Numbered from the stretch's first letter, positions 1-6,801 are shown. The stretch is 10,393 nt of DNA from JAVKSL01 sp039583695 (GCA_039583695.1 JAVKSL010000088.1:1-10393), one strand, 5' to 3'. The notes: generated by a model from the sequence alone, not told the origin. Numbers and translations: made by a program.

Positions 1-1
1 G

Positions 2-487
2 GAAGGGTTCTTCGATTCCATGTCTCCATCCTCGCTTCCAAGGTATGGAGCCTCCAAGGAACCCAGGCCGGTTCAATCACATCGACTGCGAGAGCTGGTG
101 GACCATGCCCTGTATGGCTCAGCGGACCGCCTGGTTGTGGGCGAGCTGCGAGGGGCGGAGGCCGACTCGTTCCTACGAGCCCTGTCCTCCGGTCACAAGG
201 GCGGGCTGGGGGCCATCCACGCCGGCTCTGCTCGCCAAGCTGCGACCGAGCTGGTCCGCTACGCCACCGAGGGCATGGGCCCCGACAGCTCCGAGGCAGC
301 GGCCGGGAGGGTGCGCGCCGGGATCGACCTGATCGTGGTGCTGGCGGACAAGTCCGCCCGAGGCGTGATCGAGATAGCCGAGGTGTCGGGCGGCGACCCG
401 CTTGATCGCTCCGAGGTCCCCCTCGGCACGCTGTGGGAGGGCGGCCACTGGCTGGTTGATCCAAGTGACTGGTGGGACCAGCGATGA
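2..487 (+). CDS. TadA/CpaF-type secretion ATPase, C-terminal part (5' truncated by window)
   Basis: This frame is open at the left edge, so the ATG at 20 is an internal Met and only about 161 C-terminal residues are visible. The protein carries DRLVVGELRG, the Walker B-like segment of the GspE/VirB11/TadA superfamily, followed by SGHKGGLGAIHAGSA, which matches the TGHxGSxxTxHAxS His box of TadA/CpaF. These ATPases are cytoplasmic hexamers that power Flp/Tad pilus assembly or related secretion. The segment before Walker B reads ALYGSADR where CpaF proteins usually have ALRMRPDR, so this is a divergent member. Walker A lies outside the window. The TGA stop overlaps the next ATG by 4 bp (ATGA), indicating translational coupling with the membrane and pilin genes. 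A VirB11-like ATPase is an alternative, but the Flp-like pilin downstream favours TadA. Confidence 0.85.
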   Translation, partial: EGFFDSMSPSSLPRYGASKEPRPVQSHRLRELVDHALYGSADRLVVGELRGAEADSFLRALSSGHKGGLGAIHAGSARQAATELVRYATEGMGPDSSEAAAGRVRAGIDLIVVLADKSARGVIEIAEVSGGDPLDRSEVPLGTLWEGGHWLVDPSDWWDQR

Positions 488-705
488 GCCTCGGGGAGCT
501 GTGCACTGAGGCTGCGGCGGGCGCCCGATCACTGGACATGCTCGTTGCCTGGGCTCGCACCGAGTCCGAGGCCCGCCTGGGCGACGAGTTGACCCGAGCA
601 CAAGGTGCCTCGGTCGCCCTGGTGGTCCCACTGATCCTGGTGGCGATGTCCTGGCTCGCCATCTTGATCTACGGCCTGGTCTCCAGCCTGCATCACCTCA
701 CCTGA
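484..705 (+). CDS. Small single-span membrane protein in the TadB/TadC position
   Basis: Unrecognised 73-residue protein. The ATG at 484 is chosen over 472 because it overlaps the ATPase stop as ATGA. Residues 1-40 are polar and helical, with many Ala, Glu and Arg. Residues 44-66 form one strong transmembrane segment (VALVVPLILVAMSWLAILIY core), followed by a short tail, so a single-pass inner-membrane topology is expected. In standard Tad clusters the ATPase is followed by the multi-span platform proteins TadB and TadC; here only this short protein stands in that place. It could be a reduced platform component, a remnant of one, or an unrelated accessory protein, with the true platform encoded upstream of the window. 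The coding call rests on the overlap and the clean hydrophobic pattern. Confidence 0.7.
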   Translation: MSLGELCTEAAAGARSLDMLVAWARTESEARLGDELTRAQGASVALVVPLILVAMSWLAILIYGLVSSLHHLT

Positions 706-799
706 GCCGACCCAGCAATACCCCGAAAAGAGCACTACCCGAGCAAGACGGTACCGGCAGAACAAACGACAACGAAAGACAGAAAGGGGCATCCCAGTC
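706..799 (+). promoter_or_regulatory. A-rich leader before the pilin gene
   Basis: This is the only real gap in the otherwise overlapping left-arm chain: 94 bp. Its 3' part is unusually A/purine rich for this GC-rich window (around 761-789), and a G-rich ribosome-binding candidate (AAAGGGG, 783-789) lies 10 nt before the pilin ATG. An 8-bp palindrome CGGTACCG sits at 749-756. I see no convincing -35/-10 pair. A separate 5' leader is plausible for a major pilin needing more translation than its neighbours, but that is inference. Confidence 0.35.
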
Positions 800-982
800 A
801 TGAATACCTTCGAGTACATCCTGCTTGGCCTGGCGGTGATCGCTGGCGCCACATTCGCGGCAACCGAGCTGAGCTCCACGGTGCATGCCGCCGTGACGAG
901 CTTCGTGTCCAGCGCCACCAACGCCCTCAGCGTCGTAGGGCCGAACCTGCACCTGATCCACGTCTTCGGAGGGATCCTTTAG
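800..982 (+). CDS. Flp-type major pilin-like protein, apparently leaderless
   Basis: Sixty-residue protein beginning MNTFEYILLGLAVIAGATF. Flp pilins carry Glu at +5 and Tyr at +6 of the mature form at the start of a hydrophobic helix, followed by a short amphipathic tail rich in Ser, Ala, Asn and Val; this protein shows exactly that (E5, Y6, hydrophobic helix to about residue 24, then SSTVHAAVTSFVSSATNALS). What is missing is the basic leader and the Gly before the cleavage site. No in-frame ATG, GTG or TTG occurs between 707 and 799, so a leader cannot be gained by a different start. The product would be inserted in the membrane and could form a filament without prepilin peptidase. It is followed directly, in the same frame, by the next gene. 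An unrelated small membrane protein is the main alternative. Confidence 0.75.
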   Translation: MNTFEYILLGLAVIAGATFAATELSSTVHAAVTSFVSSATNALSVVGPNLHLIHVFGGIL

Positions 983-1297
983 GTGCAGACCCTCGAAGAC
1001 ATGCTGCTCGCCCCGTTGGTGTTCGTGGTCATCGCAGTGCTGGCGGTGCTGATCTGGTGGTCGGCCGCCCAGGGCGAGGCTGAGTTGACATCGCAGATGG
1101 CCTCCCAAGAAGCCACCACCGGAGACTCGCTTGGCTCGGCTCACGCCATGGTGGGTCCCGCCTACACCATCGGGCTCAGCCCGGCCAGCGGGGGAGAGGT
1201 GGCAACAGTCACCGGCCCGAGCCTCGGTATCGGAGGCCTGGCAATCCATGTCGGGGCCTCGGCCTGGTCGCCGACCCAGAGCCCGCTCACGCCATGA
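983..1297 (+). CDS. Pilin-like single-span membrane protein with Glu5
   Basis: The GTG start follows the pilin TAG stop without a single intervening base, and a GGAGGG ribosome-binding site lies at 968-973, 9 nt upstream. Because the stop is in the same frame immediately before, no leader peptide is possible. The 104-residue product begins MQTLEDMLLAPLVFVVIAVL, with Glu at residue 5 and one membrane helix at about 8-28. A Ser/Thr/Gly/Ala-rich exposed domain follows. The N-terminus mimics the mature pilin pattern of the preceding gene, suggesting a minor pilin or pseudopilin of the same apparatus. No family is recognised beyond that. Its TGA overlaps the next ATG by 4 bp. Confidence 0.75.
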   Translation: MQTLEDMLLAPLVFVVIAVLAVLIWWSAAQGEAELTSQMASQEATTGDSLGSAHAMVGPAYTIGLSPASGGEVATVTGPSLGIGGLAIHVGASAWSPTQSPLTP

Positions 1298-1662
1298 ACA
1301 CCATCGTGTTCTTGGTCATGGCGCCCTTCGTGCTGGCATTTGTCGCCCTGGCCGTGGCCTTCGGCAGCCTCGGCGCGGCCCAGCAGGCAACTCTGAGCGC
1401 GGCGGGCGAGGCTGTCCAAGCGGCCTCGTTTCAACTGAGTCCAGCGAACGCCGCAGTTGTGGCCACACGCGCGGCCTCGATCACCGCCGCGCACAACTGC
1501 GTGAGCACCACCGCCACCCTGACCGGGGACTTTTCACCAGGCTCGGTGATAACGGTGGCCGTGAGCTGTCGGATGCACCCGCTTCCGCTGGTCCCCCCGC
1601 TCACCCTGCACGCTTCTGAGACAGGAGTAGTAGCGATGAATCAGGATGTGAAAGGACAATGA
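1294..1662 (+). CDS. TadE-like minor pilin
   Basis: 122 residues starting in an ATGA overlap with the preceding stop. The N-terminal hydrophobic helix (residues 4-25) is followed by AAQQATLSAAGEAVQAAS, which resembles the QQALxxAAREGARAAA segment after the membrane helix of TadE/TadF-like proteins. A beta-rich exposed part follows, with two cysteines (in HNCVS and VSCRM) that could form a disulphide outside the cell. TadE family proteins are membrane-anchored minor pilins needed for Flp pilus assembly. As in the two genes before it, the chain begins directly with the hydrophobic helix; position 5 is Val rather than Glu. The stop again overlaps the next start. Confidence 0.7.
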   Translation: MNTIVFLVMAPFVLAFVALAVAFGSLGAAQQATLSAAGEAVQAASFQLSPANAAVVATRAASITAAHNCVSTTATLTGDFSPGSVITVAVSCRMHPLPLVPPLTLHASETGVVAMNQDVKGQ

Positions 1663-2018
1663 TCGGCATCTTGATGCTGGTCACGTGCATGTTCGCGGTG
1701 GGCGGGATTGGAGCCGTTCGGACCATCAGCGAGATCTCTATCGCCAAGGACCACTGCTTCCAGTTGGCCGCGGGAGCGTCGCGCTCGGGCGCTGACACCC
1801 TCAGTGTGGAAACTGCTTCGGGTGTGTCGTCGACGCTCGGCGACGAGGCGTCGACCGCCGCGGCGCAGCGCTGGCTGGCGGTCAATTCCACCACCGGGAC
1901 CGTCACCTCCTCTCCCCAAACAGTGAGCGTCGGGGTATCCGAGCACGTGAGGACGCCGTATGGGACCTACACCGTGGCCTCTTCGGCCAGCGCCCACGCC
2001 AATCCGGTGGCATCATGA
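1659..2018 (+). CDS. TadG/Rv3655c-like pilus-associated membrane protein
   Basis: 119 residues, starting in an ATGA overlap; AAAGGA just before the ATG may assist initiation. A hydrophobic N-terminal helix (about 1-20) is followed by AKDHCFQLAAGASRSGADTLS, a pattern like the post-helix region of TadE/TadG-like and flp-associated proteins of actinobacteria, where an Ala/Asp-rich helix precedes a beta-rich domain. The domain here ends with alternating Val/Thr/Ser strands (TVSVGVSEHVRTPYGTYTVASSASA). The likely role is a minor pilin or adhesin-like pilus component anchored in the membrane. The assignment is by pattern and context rather than a diagnostic motif. The stop overlaps the start of the LysM protein by 4 bp. 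Confidence 0.6.
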   Translation: MIGILMLVTCMFAVGGIGAVRTISEISIAKDHCFQLAAGASRSGADTLSVETASGVSSTLGDEASTAAAQRWLAVNSTTGTVTSSPQTVSVGVSEHVRTPYGTYTVASSASAHANPVAS

Positions 2019-4846
2019 CCCGGCGCGAACGACTCGCAGCTTGCGCCGTTCTGGCCGGCGCGCTCTGCGCACTGGTCCTGGCCCAGGTGATCTCACCGGC
2101 TTGGGTGCCGAGCCCAGCGTCGCTGCGACTGGCCCGCTACGCGCATTACATGTCGGACCAGCTCTGGGCGCTGATCGTGGCGGGAGTGGCACGAGTGGTC
2201 GGCCTGGTGGTGTTGGTGGGAGAGGTCCGCACCGCGTGGGCCGCTCGGCGGACCGCCACCCGTCAACCGCGGCGGGCGCACCCCAGCCTCGGGGGCTTGG
2301 CTCTGTTGCTCTCGGCCATGAGCTTTGTCGGCGTCCGCTCGGCAAACGCCGGCCCAGTTCGGTCGGCCCCGGTGACCTACGAGCTGGCCGTTGCCAAGGG
2401 TCCAACCCCAAGTCCCCCGGAGCCGAACACCCCCAACCCGAGCACCTACACCGTGGCTCCCAATGACGACCTGTTCGTCATCGCGGCCAAGTTGTGGGGC
2501 AATCCCGAGGCCTGGCCCCATCTGTGGGTGGCCAACCGCGGTGGCCCCGCACCCGGTGGGCGGACCTTCACCGACCCCAAGTTGATCTGGCCCGGCCAGA
2601 TCCTGCACGTGCCAAAAAACCACACCGGGCCGCTGCCCGAGGACTGGACCCAGGTTCCCTGGTCGGGTCGGGCCGCGTCGGTCTCAACCCCCTCAGCCCA
2701 GACGCCGGCTTCTCCTGTCACTCCTGGCGGGAGCGTCCAGACGCCGGTCACCGGGCGTTCCACCCAAGCGACCGACCCCGCATCCATTCCAGAAGTGACA
2801 ACCACGCCTCGTGCCGCCTCCCCCTCGCACAGCGCTGTCGCCAATTCCACCAAGGTGGTACCTGAGGCCCCCGCATCTGCTTTTGCATCGGCTATCGCTC
2901 GCAAGGTTCCCCGCTCCTGGTCGAGCCCTCCCGCCAGCAAGGCCCCGGCCGCGGTTAGCTCCCGCGCGCCCCAAAAGGGCGGGGGAGACCTGGTGATCGC
3001 CCTGCCCGTGGTGGTTGGGGTCGCAGCCCTGGCGCTCGGGCTGCGCCGCCAGGCCCGCCTCGCTCGCCAGCGCCGGGCCGCCGCCGACGTTCCGCCCCGG
3101 ATCAAGCCGGCCGCTGCGGCCAGGCTCCGGGACATGGACCAGCGGGCGAAGATTGCCGGCCCGACCATCGACCAGGTTCGAGCCGTGCTGTGCGAACTGG
3201 AGCGCCAGGCCGCCCGCATGGCCGAACATGTGGCCCCGCCCCAGCTTGTTGGACTTATCACCGGGGCCGATGAGGTGGAGGTGGTATTTGCCGCCCCTAC
3301 GCCGGTCCCCCCAGTTACCCCCGCACGGACGCTCGCTCCCAACCGCTGGGCCATCGACCCCAAAGCGATCAGCCAGCCGAGCTTCGACGCTCCGGCCCTG
3401 GCACTGGTTCCCCTGGGTGTCGCCGGTGAGCGCCTCGTATGGGCCGACCTGGTGGGTATCGGGCCACGCCTGCGACTGGTCGGAGAGAGCGCTAAGCCTC
3501 TGGCCAGCGCGTGGGCGGCGGCGATCTCGGGAGGGGTGGGGGCGTACTACGTGAGCGTCCGGGTGCTCGATAACGCAACACCCCCCTACCCCGACTCCAA
3601 GGAACCCACCAACGAGTACCAGGCGCATTGCGCTAGAAGCCAGGAGGCCAGATACGAACGCGTTCACGCCTTTGAAGCCCTCGCCTCCCGCCAGGCCCAA
3701 GGCTCAGCCACCACACCCTGGTGGGCGGCAGGTCGTCCAACCAAGGTGTTCGTGTGCGCCAAGGCGCCGGACGATCTGGCGCCCGGCGAGGTGGCGGTCA
3801 TCGTCGGCGGCGAACCGGCTGAGGGTGAGCTGGTGATCGACACATCGGCGCTCCACCTCGACCTGGAGGCTTTCGGATTCGGGACGCTGTCCCTGGTGTT
3901 GCCCGAGGCCGGCGACGTCGAGGCGCTCAACCAGGAGTTGGACCGCCTGGGCGGCCCCGGCGAGGCGCTGGCCCCGCTGATCAGGCCCGCCGCCGCGCTA
4001 CACCGGCTCCCAAAGGTCGAAGCCGCTGACCCTGAAATGCTCTTATCGGGTGATACCGGCGCGCTCTCTGGGCCGGGCACCGATGTCGATGAGGACATCG
4101 ACGTTGATGAGGGCATCGACGTCGATGAGGACATCGACGTTGATGAGGACATCGACGAGCACCTCCCAGCGGCAAGCACAACGTTCATTAGACAACCCGA
4201 AGCCGTACCGGTCGTCCGGCTTCTCGGGCCGGTGGATGGCCTGAGGCCGCCACTCAGCAAGATGGAGTACCAGGTGGCAATCTTGCTCGCACTGGCCCGC
4301 CGGGAGTTGCCGCGTTTTCGCTGGTCAGAGGTGTTTGGCCTGGGCGAGGACCCGGCGCGCAAGGTCATCGGGCGCATCAAGGAAAAGTTGGGCAACTCAG
4401 TGCTCGTCTACCGCACGGAGAAATCCAGCTACGGCACCACCAATTACGACCACTGGGTCGGTCGCAGCGACCTGGACTGCTTTGACGAGCTGATCGAGGC
4501 CGGGGACTACGTCGGCGCCTTCTCCTTGATCCGAGGCCCGGTGTGTTGTGACGAGACATGGCTGGAGGACGAGATGGACATGGGACTGCTGGAGTCGACC
4601 AACGCCCGCATCATCGACACGGCCTATCGAGCGGCGGCGACCTTGGGGCCAGCCGACCGCCAAAGGCTGCGCCTTTTCGTCCGCCTAGGTTTTCCACTCC
4701 ACGATACGCTGCTGGAACTGCTGACGCCCAGGGAAGGGCCCGAGGCGAGCCTCGATAAGGACTTCGACGCCGGCTGGGAACAAGGAGACGACGCCGCCGA
4801 ATACCGCCCTCAGGGCCGCCAGGACCACGGTCCCGATGGCGACTGA
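2015..4846 (+). CDS. Membrane-spanning LysM protein with cytoplasmic SARP/BTAD-like wHTH region
   Basis: 943 residues starting in an ATGA overlap. Hydrophobic spans lie at about 7-26, 50-69 and 91-108, with a strongly basic loop at 72-89. A LysM domain follows at 145-200 (YTVAPNDDLFVIAAKLWGN to LHVPKN). Then come a Pro/Ser/Thr/Ala-rich linker at about 205-322 and a fourth span at about 325-343 with a very basic tail. The positive-inside pattern puts LysM outside, on peptidoglycan, and everything after residue 345 inside. The inside part has an acidic DVDEDI repeat (690-713), then a winged-HTH-like region (about 731-825) and a helical C-terminus (about 830-920), like BTAD/SARP-type regulators. 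Similar LysM-BTAD proteins are known beside TadA-like genes in actinobacteria. It may couple wall contact to transcription of the cluster (inference). The 3' end overlaps the excisionase start by 11 bp. Confidence 0.85.
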   Translation: MTRRERLAACAVLAGALCALVLAQVISPAWVPSPASLRLARYAHYMSDQLWALIVAGVARVVGLVVLVGEVRTAWAARRTATRQPRRAHPSLGGLALLLSAMSFVGVRSANAGPVRSAPVTYELAVAKGPTPSPPEPNTPNPSTYTVAPNDDLFVIAAKLWGNPEAWPHLWVANRGGPAPGGRTFTDPKLIWPGQILHVPKNHTGPLPEDWTQVPWSGRAASVSTPSAQTPASPVTPGGSVQTPVTGRSTQATDPASIPEVTTTPRAASPSHSAVANSTKVVPEAPASAFASAIARKVPRSWSSPPASKAPAAVSSRAPQKGGGDLVIALPVVVGVAALALGLRRQARLARQRRAAADVPPRIKPAAAARLRDMDQRAKIAGPTIDQVRAVLCELERQAARMAEHVAPPQLVGLITGADEVEVVFAAPTPVPPVTPARTLAPNRWAIDPKAISQPSFDAPALALVPLGVAGERLVWADLVGIGPRLRLVGESAKPLASAWAAAISGGVGAYYVSVRVLDNATPPYPDSKEPTNEYQAHCARSQEARYERVHAFEALASRQAQGSATTPWWAAGRPTKVFVCAKAPDDLAPGEVAVIVGGEPAEGELVIDTSALHLDLEAFGFGTLSLVLPEAGDVEALNQELDRLGGPGEALAPLIRPAAALHRLPKVEAADPEMLLSGDTGALSGPGTDVDEDIDVDEGIDVDEDIDVDEDIDEHLPAASTTFIRQPEAVPVVRLLGPVDGLRPPLSKMEYQVAILLALARRELPRFRWSEVFGLGEDPARKVIGRIKEKLGNSVLVYRTEKSSYGTTNYDHWVGRSDLDCFDELIEAGDYVGAFSLIRGPVCCDETWLEDEMDMGLLESTNARIIDTAYRAAATLGPADRQRLRLFVRLGFPLHDTLLELLTPREGPEASLDKDFDAGWEQGDDAAEYRPQGRQDHGPDGD
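4082..4153 (+). repeat. Four 18-bp tandem repeats encoding DVDE(D/G)I
   Basis: Four consecutive 18-bp units (4082-4099, 4100-4117, 4118-4135, 4136-4153) differ only by GAT/GAC and GTC/GTT changes and one GAC-to-GGC change. They encode DVDEDI, DVDEGI, DVDEDI, DVDEDI within the LysM protein, just before the wHTH region. Being a multiple of three, copy-number change would keep the frame. The product would be an acidic, flexible hinge, conceivably a DNA mimic or cation-binding segment. Confidence 0.95.
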
Positions 4847-5132
4847 GCCCATCCTGAGTCCCTCCAATGAGTGGCTGAGCACCCAAGAGGCCGCCAACCG
4901 TCTCGGGATCAAGACCCGGACCCTGTATCGCCTGATTGACGAGGGCAAGCTTGGGGCCTACAAGATCGGCAAGCTGATCCGGCTGCGCCCGGCCGACATC
5001 GAGGCCTTCTTGGAGTCCGCGCGCGTGCCGCCCGGAACGCTCAGCCACCTGTATGAACAGTGGAAACCGAACGCAGAGCAGGCCGAGGACACTGCGAGCG
5101 GCACAGGACCGAGAGGCTCAACGCCCCGATGA
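4836..5132 (+). CDS. MerR-type HTH excisionase-like protein
   Basis: 98 residues. Residues 13-60 (LSTQEAANRLGIKTRTLYRLIDEGKLGAYKIGKLIRLRPADIEAFLES) match the helix-turn-helix 17/excisionase family: a recognition helix, then the K(I/L)G...R(I/L)...D(I/L)EAFL wing pattern. Such proteins in actinobacterial integrative elements act as recombination directionality factors or small regulators beside the integrase. The C-terminal 35 residues are polar and probably disordered. The ATG lies within the end of the LysM gene (11-bp overlap), so it is probably co-transcribed with the pilus-like genes, which would tie excision to expression of the apparatus. The integrase follows on the same strand after 397 bp. 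A DNA-binding regulator not acting as Xis cannot be excluded. Confidence 0.85.
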   Translation: MATEPILSPSNEWLSTQEAANRLGIKTRTLYRLIDEGKLGAYKIGKLIRLRPADIEAFLESARVPPGTLSHLYEQWKPNAEQAEDTASGTGPRGSTPR

Positions 5133-5137
5133 GGACC

Positions 5138-5161
5138 GGGCTGACTGGGCTGACTGGGCTG
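5138..5161. repeat. Short tandem repeat of GGGCTGACT
   Basis: Two full 9-bp units (5138-5146, 5147-5155) plus a 6-bp partial third unit, six bases after the excisionase stop. It lies at the start of the xis-int gap, where Xis or integrase accessory sites could be found, but tandem slippage is an equally good explanation. Confidence 0.85.
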
Positions 5162-5267
5162 CCTCGACGACCCCACGAGCAGTTCACCCACCAGCTCGGC
5201 GACTGAGTCGGTGGAACAAATCCTTCCCGAACTCGGCCCTGCCTTATCGGATACTGATCGGAGCCAT

Positions 5268-5516
5268 ATGAGACCCACGAGCACCACCCCCCTGAAACTG
5301 AGCGCCCCACCCTCGAGGCCCCTGGCGCGATCCCCGATGCCAGTGCCGCCACCGCCTCGCGCCGACAACCGCTGGCGATGCTGGTGGGGGGTGGGAAGCG
5401 GGGTGGCGGTCGCCGTGCCGACCACCGCCACCGCCCCGGCGCTTTCGCCAAAGGCACGTCGCTTTCACCAACGCGTAGGCGCGATGTCAGCGACTAACCC
5501 GGCGACACTCGGATAG
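5268..5516 (+). CDS. Doubtful small ORF between xis and int
   Basis: 82 residues from ATG 5268, or 101 from the in-frame GTG 5211. The sequence is Pro/Ala/Thr/Arg rich with a DNRWRCWWGVGSG segment in the middle and no recognised domain. Codon third positions are GC rich, as in neighbouring genes, and the ORF is on the right strand, but in DNA this GC rich that is weak evidence. It ends just before the integrase ribosome-binding site. It may be a small accessory protein or a chance ORF. Confidence 0.28.
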   Translation: MRPTSTTPLKLSAPPSRPLARSPMPVPPPPRADNRWRCWWGVGSGVAVAVPTTATAPALSPKARRFHQRVGAMSATNPATLG

Positions 5517-5522
5517 GGGGAG
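5516..5522 (+). promoter_or_regulatory. Ribosome-binding site fixing the integrase GTG start
   Basis: GGGGGAG lies 7 nt before GTG 5530. No other start codon upstream in this frame has such a site, which supports the GTG as the integrase start. Confidence 0.7.
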
Positions 5523-5529
5523 AGCTGCG

Positions 5530-6681
5530 GTGGCCAAGCGACGGGGTAGTGGTGAGGGGAGTATCGCCCGAGAGGGGGAGCGCTGGGTCGCTCGAATAAC
5601 TGTCAGCAGCGTCAACGGTAAGCAGGTCCGACGAAAGCGGATGGCTAGAACCCAAGCCGAGGCCCGGATCAAGCTGCGCGAGCTACAGGCTGAGGCCAAG
5701 GCCGGCGTCGTTGGCGCTGGGCGCACGACAGTCGCTGAGTACCTGACTGACTGGCTGAAACACGTTCTGCCGGCCCGCGGAGTGAGCGAGGCGACTGAGG
5801 AGAACTACGCCATCATGGTCCGCTGCCACATCGTCCCGGTGCTCGGGGCGATTCGCCTCGACCAACTCCGCCCTGACGATGTGGATAAAATGCTTCGAGG
5901 AATGGCTGAGGCGGGCAAGGCCCGTTCGACCATCCGTCTTGCCCGTACGGTCCTGGCCCTGGCTTTGACCCACGCGGAGCGCCGTGACTTGGTGGCCCGT
6001 AACGCTGCCCACCTGGCCATCGTGCCGCCTGCGCCGACCAGGCAGTCCCGCGCCCTAACGGTGGGTGAGGCCCGCACTTTGCTTGGGGCGGTCGGCGGCG
6101 AGCCCCTCGAAGCCGCCTGGGTCGCCATGCTGCTTCTCGGGCTGCGCCCGGGCGAATGCTTCGCCCTACGCTGGGGGGACATCGACCTCGGAGCGGGAAC
6201 GCTGCACGTCCGCCAGGCCATAAAGCGAGGCGCTGGCAACGCGTTTAGCTTCGGGGAACCCAAGACACCCCGGAGCCGGCGCACCCTCGACATGCCAGAC
6301 CTGCTGATCGACGCACTCAAGACGCGCATGAAAGCGCAGAGCGCCGACCGGCTCGCCGCCGGGCTGGCGTGGACCGATCTCGACCTCGTGTTCAGCACTG
6401 CTGTCGGAACCATGGTCGACCCGGCCAACTCCCGTCGGGCATTCCGGCGGGTCACCGAAGCTGCCGGACTGGGGCGCTGGCACCCGCACGAGGCCCGCCA
6501 CAGCGCCGTGAGCATTTTGAGCGCGACTGGCGTGCCGCTGGAGGTGGTGGCAGACGTGGTGGGTCATGCTCCGGGCTCCAAGATGACGGGCGATGTGTAC
6601 CGCCATCGGATCACTCCGAGCGTGAGTGCAGCGAAGGCGACCATGAACGGCCTGTTCCCGGTACCGCCGGAGGACCTGTAG
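5530..6681 (+). CDS. int: Tyrosine site-specific integrase
   Basis: 383 residues, the usual length for actinobacterial phage or integrative-element integrases. Residues about 9-50 form an AP2-like arm-binding domain (GSIAREGERWVARITV...GKQVRRKRMARTQAEA). Residues about 66-165 are the SAM-like core-binding domain (TVAEYLTDWLKH...). The catalytic domain has R206 (GLRPGEC), K245 (EPKTPRS), H320 and R323 (HPHEARHS), H346 (VVGHA) and nucleophile Y357 (VYRHR), so it should be active. It recombines the element's attP with a chromosomal attB, probably within tRNA-Pro(GGG), since the 3' half of that tRNA lies about 78 bp downstream. An excisionase-like gene precedes it on the same strand. Confidence 0.97.
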   Translation: MAKRRGSGEGSIAREGERWVARITVSSVNGKQVRRKRMARTQAEARIKLRELQAEAKAGVVGAGRTTVAEYLTDWLKHVLPARGVSEATEENYAIMVRCHIVPVLGAIRLDQLRPDDVDKMLRGMAEAGKARSTIRLARTVLALALTHAERRDLVARNAAHLAIVPPAPTRQSRALTVGEARTLLGAVGGEPLEAAWVAMLLLGLRPGECFALRWGDIDLGAGTLHVRQAIKRGAGNAFSFGEPKTPRSRRTLDMPDLLIDALKTRMKAQSADRLAAGLAWTDLDLVFSTAVGTMVDPANSRRAFRRVTEAAGLGRWHPHEARHSAVSILSATGVPLEVVADVVGHAPGSKMTGDVYRHRITPSVSAAKATMNGLFPVPPEDL

Positions 6682-6758
6682 GCCCGACTTTAGGCCCTTG
6701 GACCTCTACTGGACCGTGCCCACCGCAACCGACACCACGTCTGACCTGCACTTCTTCC

Positions 6759-6801
6759 GTCGGGCTGCCGGGATTTGAACCCGGGACCTCTTGACCCCCA
6801 G
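6759..6801 (-). other. 3' half of tRNA-Pro(GGG): attachment-site core, attP-like
   Basis: On the minus strand this reads, from 6801 to 6759: anticodon loop CTGGGGG (anticodon GGG, G37), 3' anticodon stem TCAAG, variable loop AGGTC, T arm CCGGG-TTCAAAT-CCCGG, 3' acceptor strand CAGCCCG and discriminator A at 6760. No CCA is encoded. The 5' partner of the anticodon stem (expected CTTGA) and everything before it are absent; 6802-6806 gives GCAGC instead. It is therefore a half tRNA, the typical identity segment used by tyrosine integrases. The integrase lies on its 3' side, and non-tRNA, probably element DNA lies on its 5' side. That is the attP arrangement, since an integrated attL would show a complete tRNA here. 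Confidence 0.85.

Larger units (their letters stand above)
5133..5529. other. Excisionase-integrase intergenic stretch
   Basis: 397 bp with no confident gene. It contains a 9-bp tandem repeat at its start (5138-5161), the doubtful small ORF at 5268-5516, and the integrase ribosome-binding site at its end. A promoter for the integrase is expected here if int is expressed apart from the left-arm transcript, but no clear -10/-35 pair is visible. Confidence 0.5.

Noticed and set aside
2446..3700. Long minus-strand open frames under the LysM gene (305 and 335 codons)
   Set aside because: No motifs, no operon context, and they lie opposite a clear LysM domain and Pro-rich linker. Shadows of the + strand gene.
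4082..4153. CRISPR-like array
   Set aside because: Units are 18 bp, adjacent without spacers, and encode an in-frame acidic peptide repeat.
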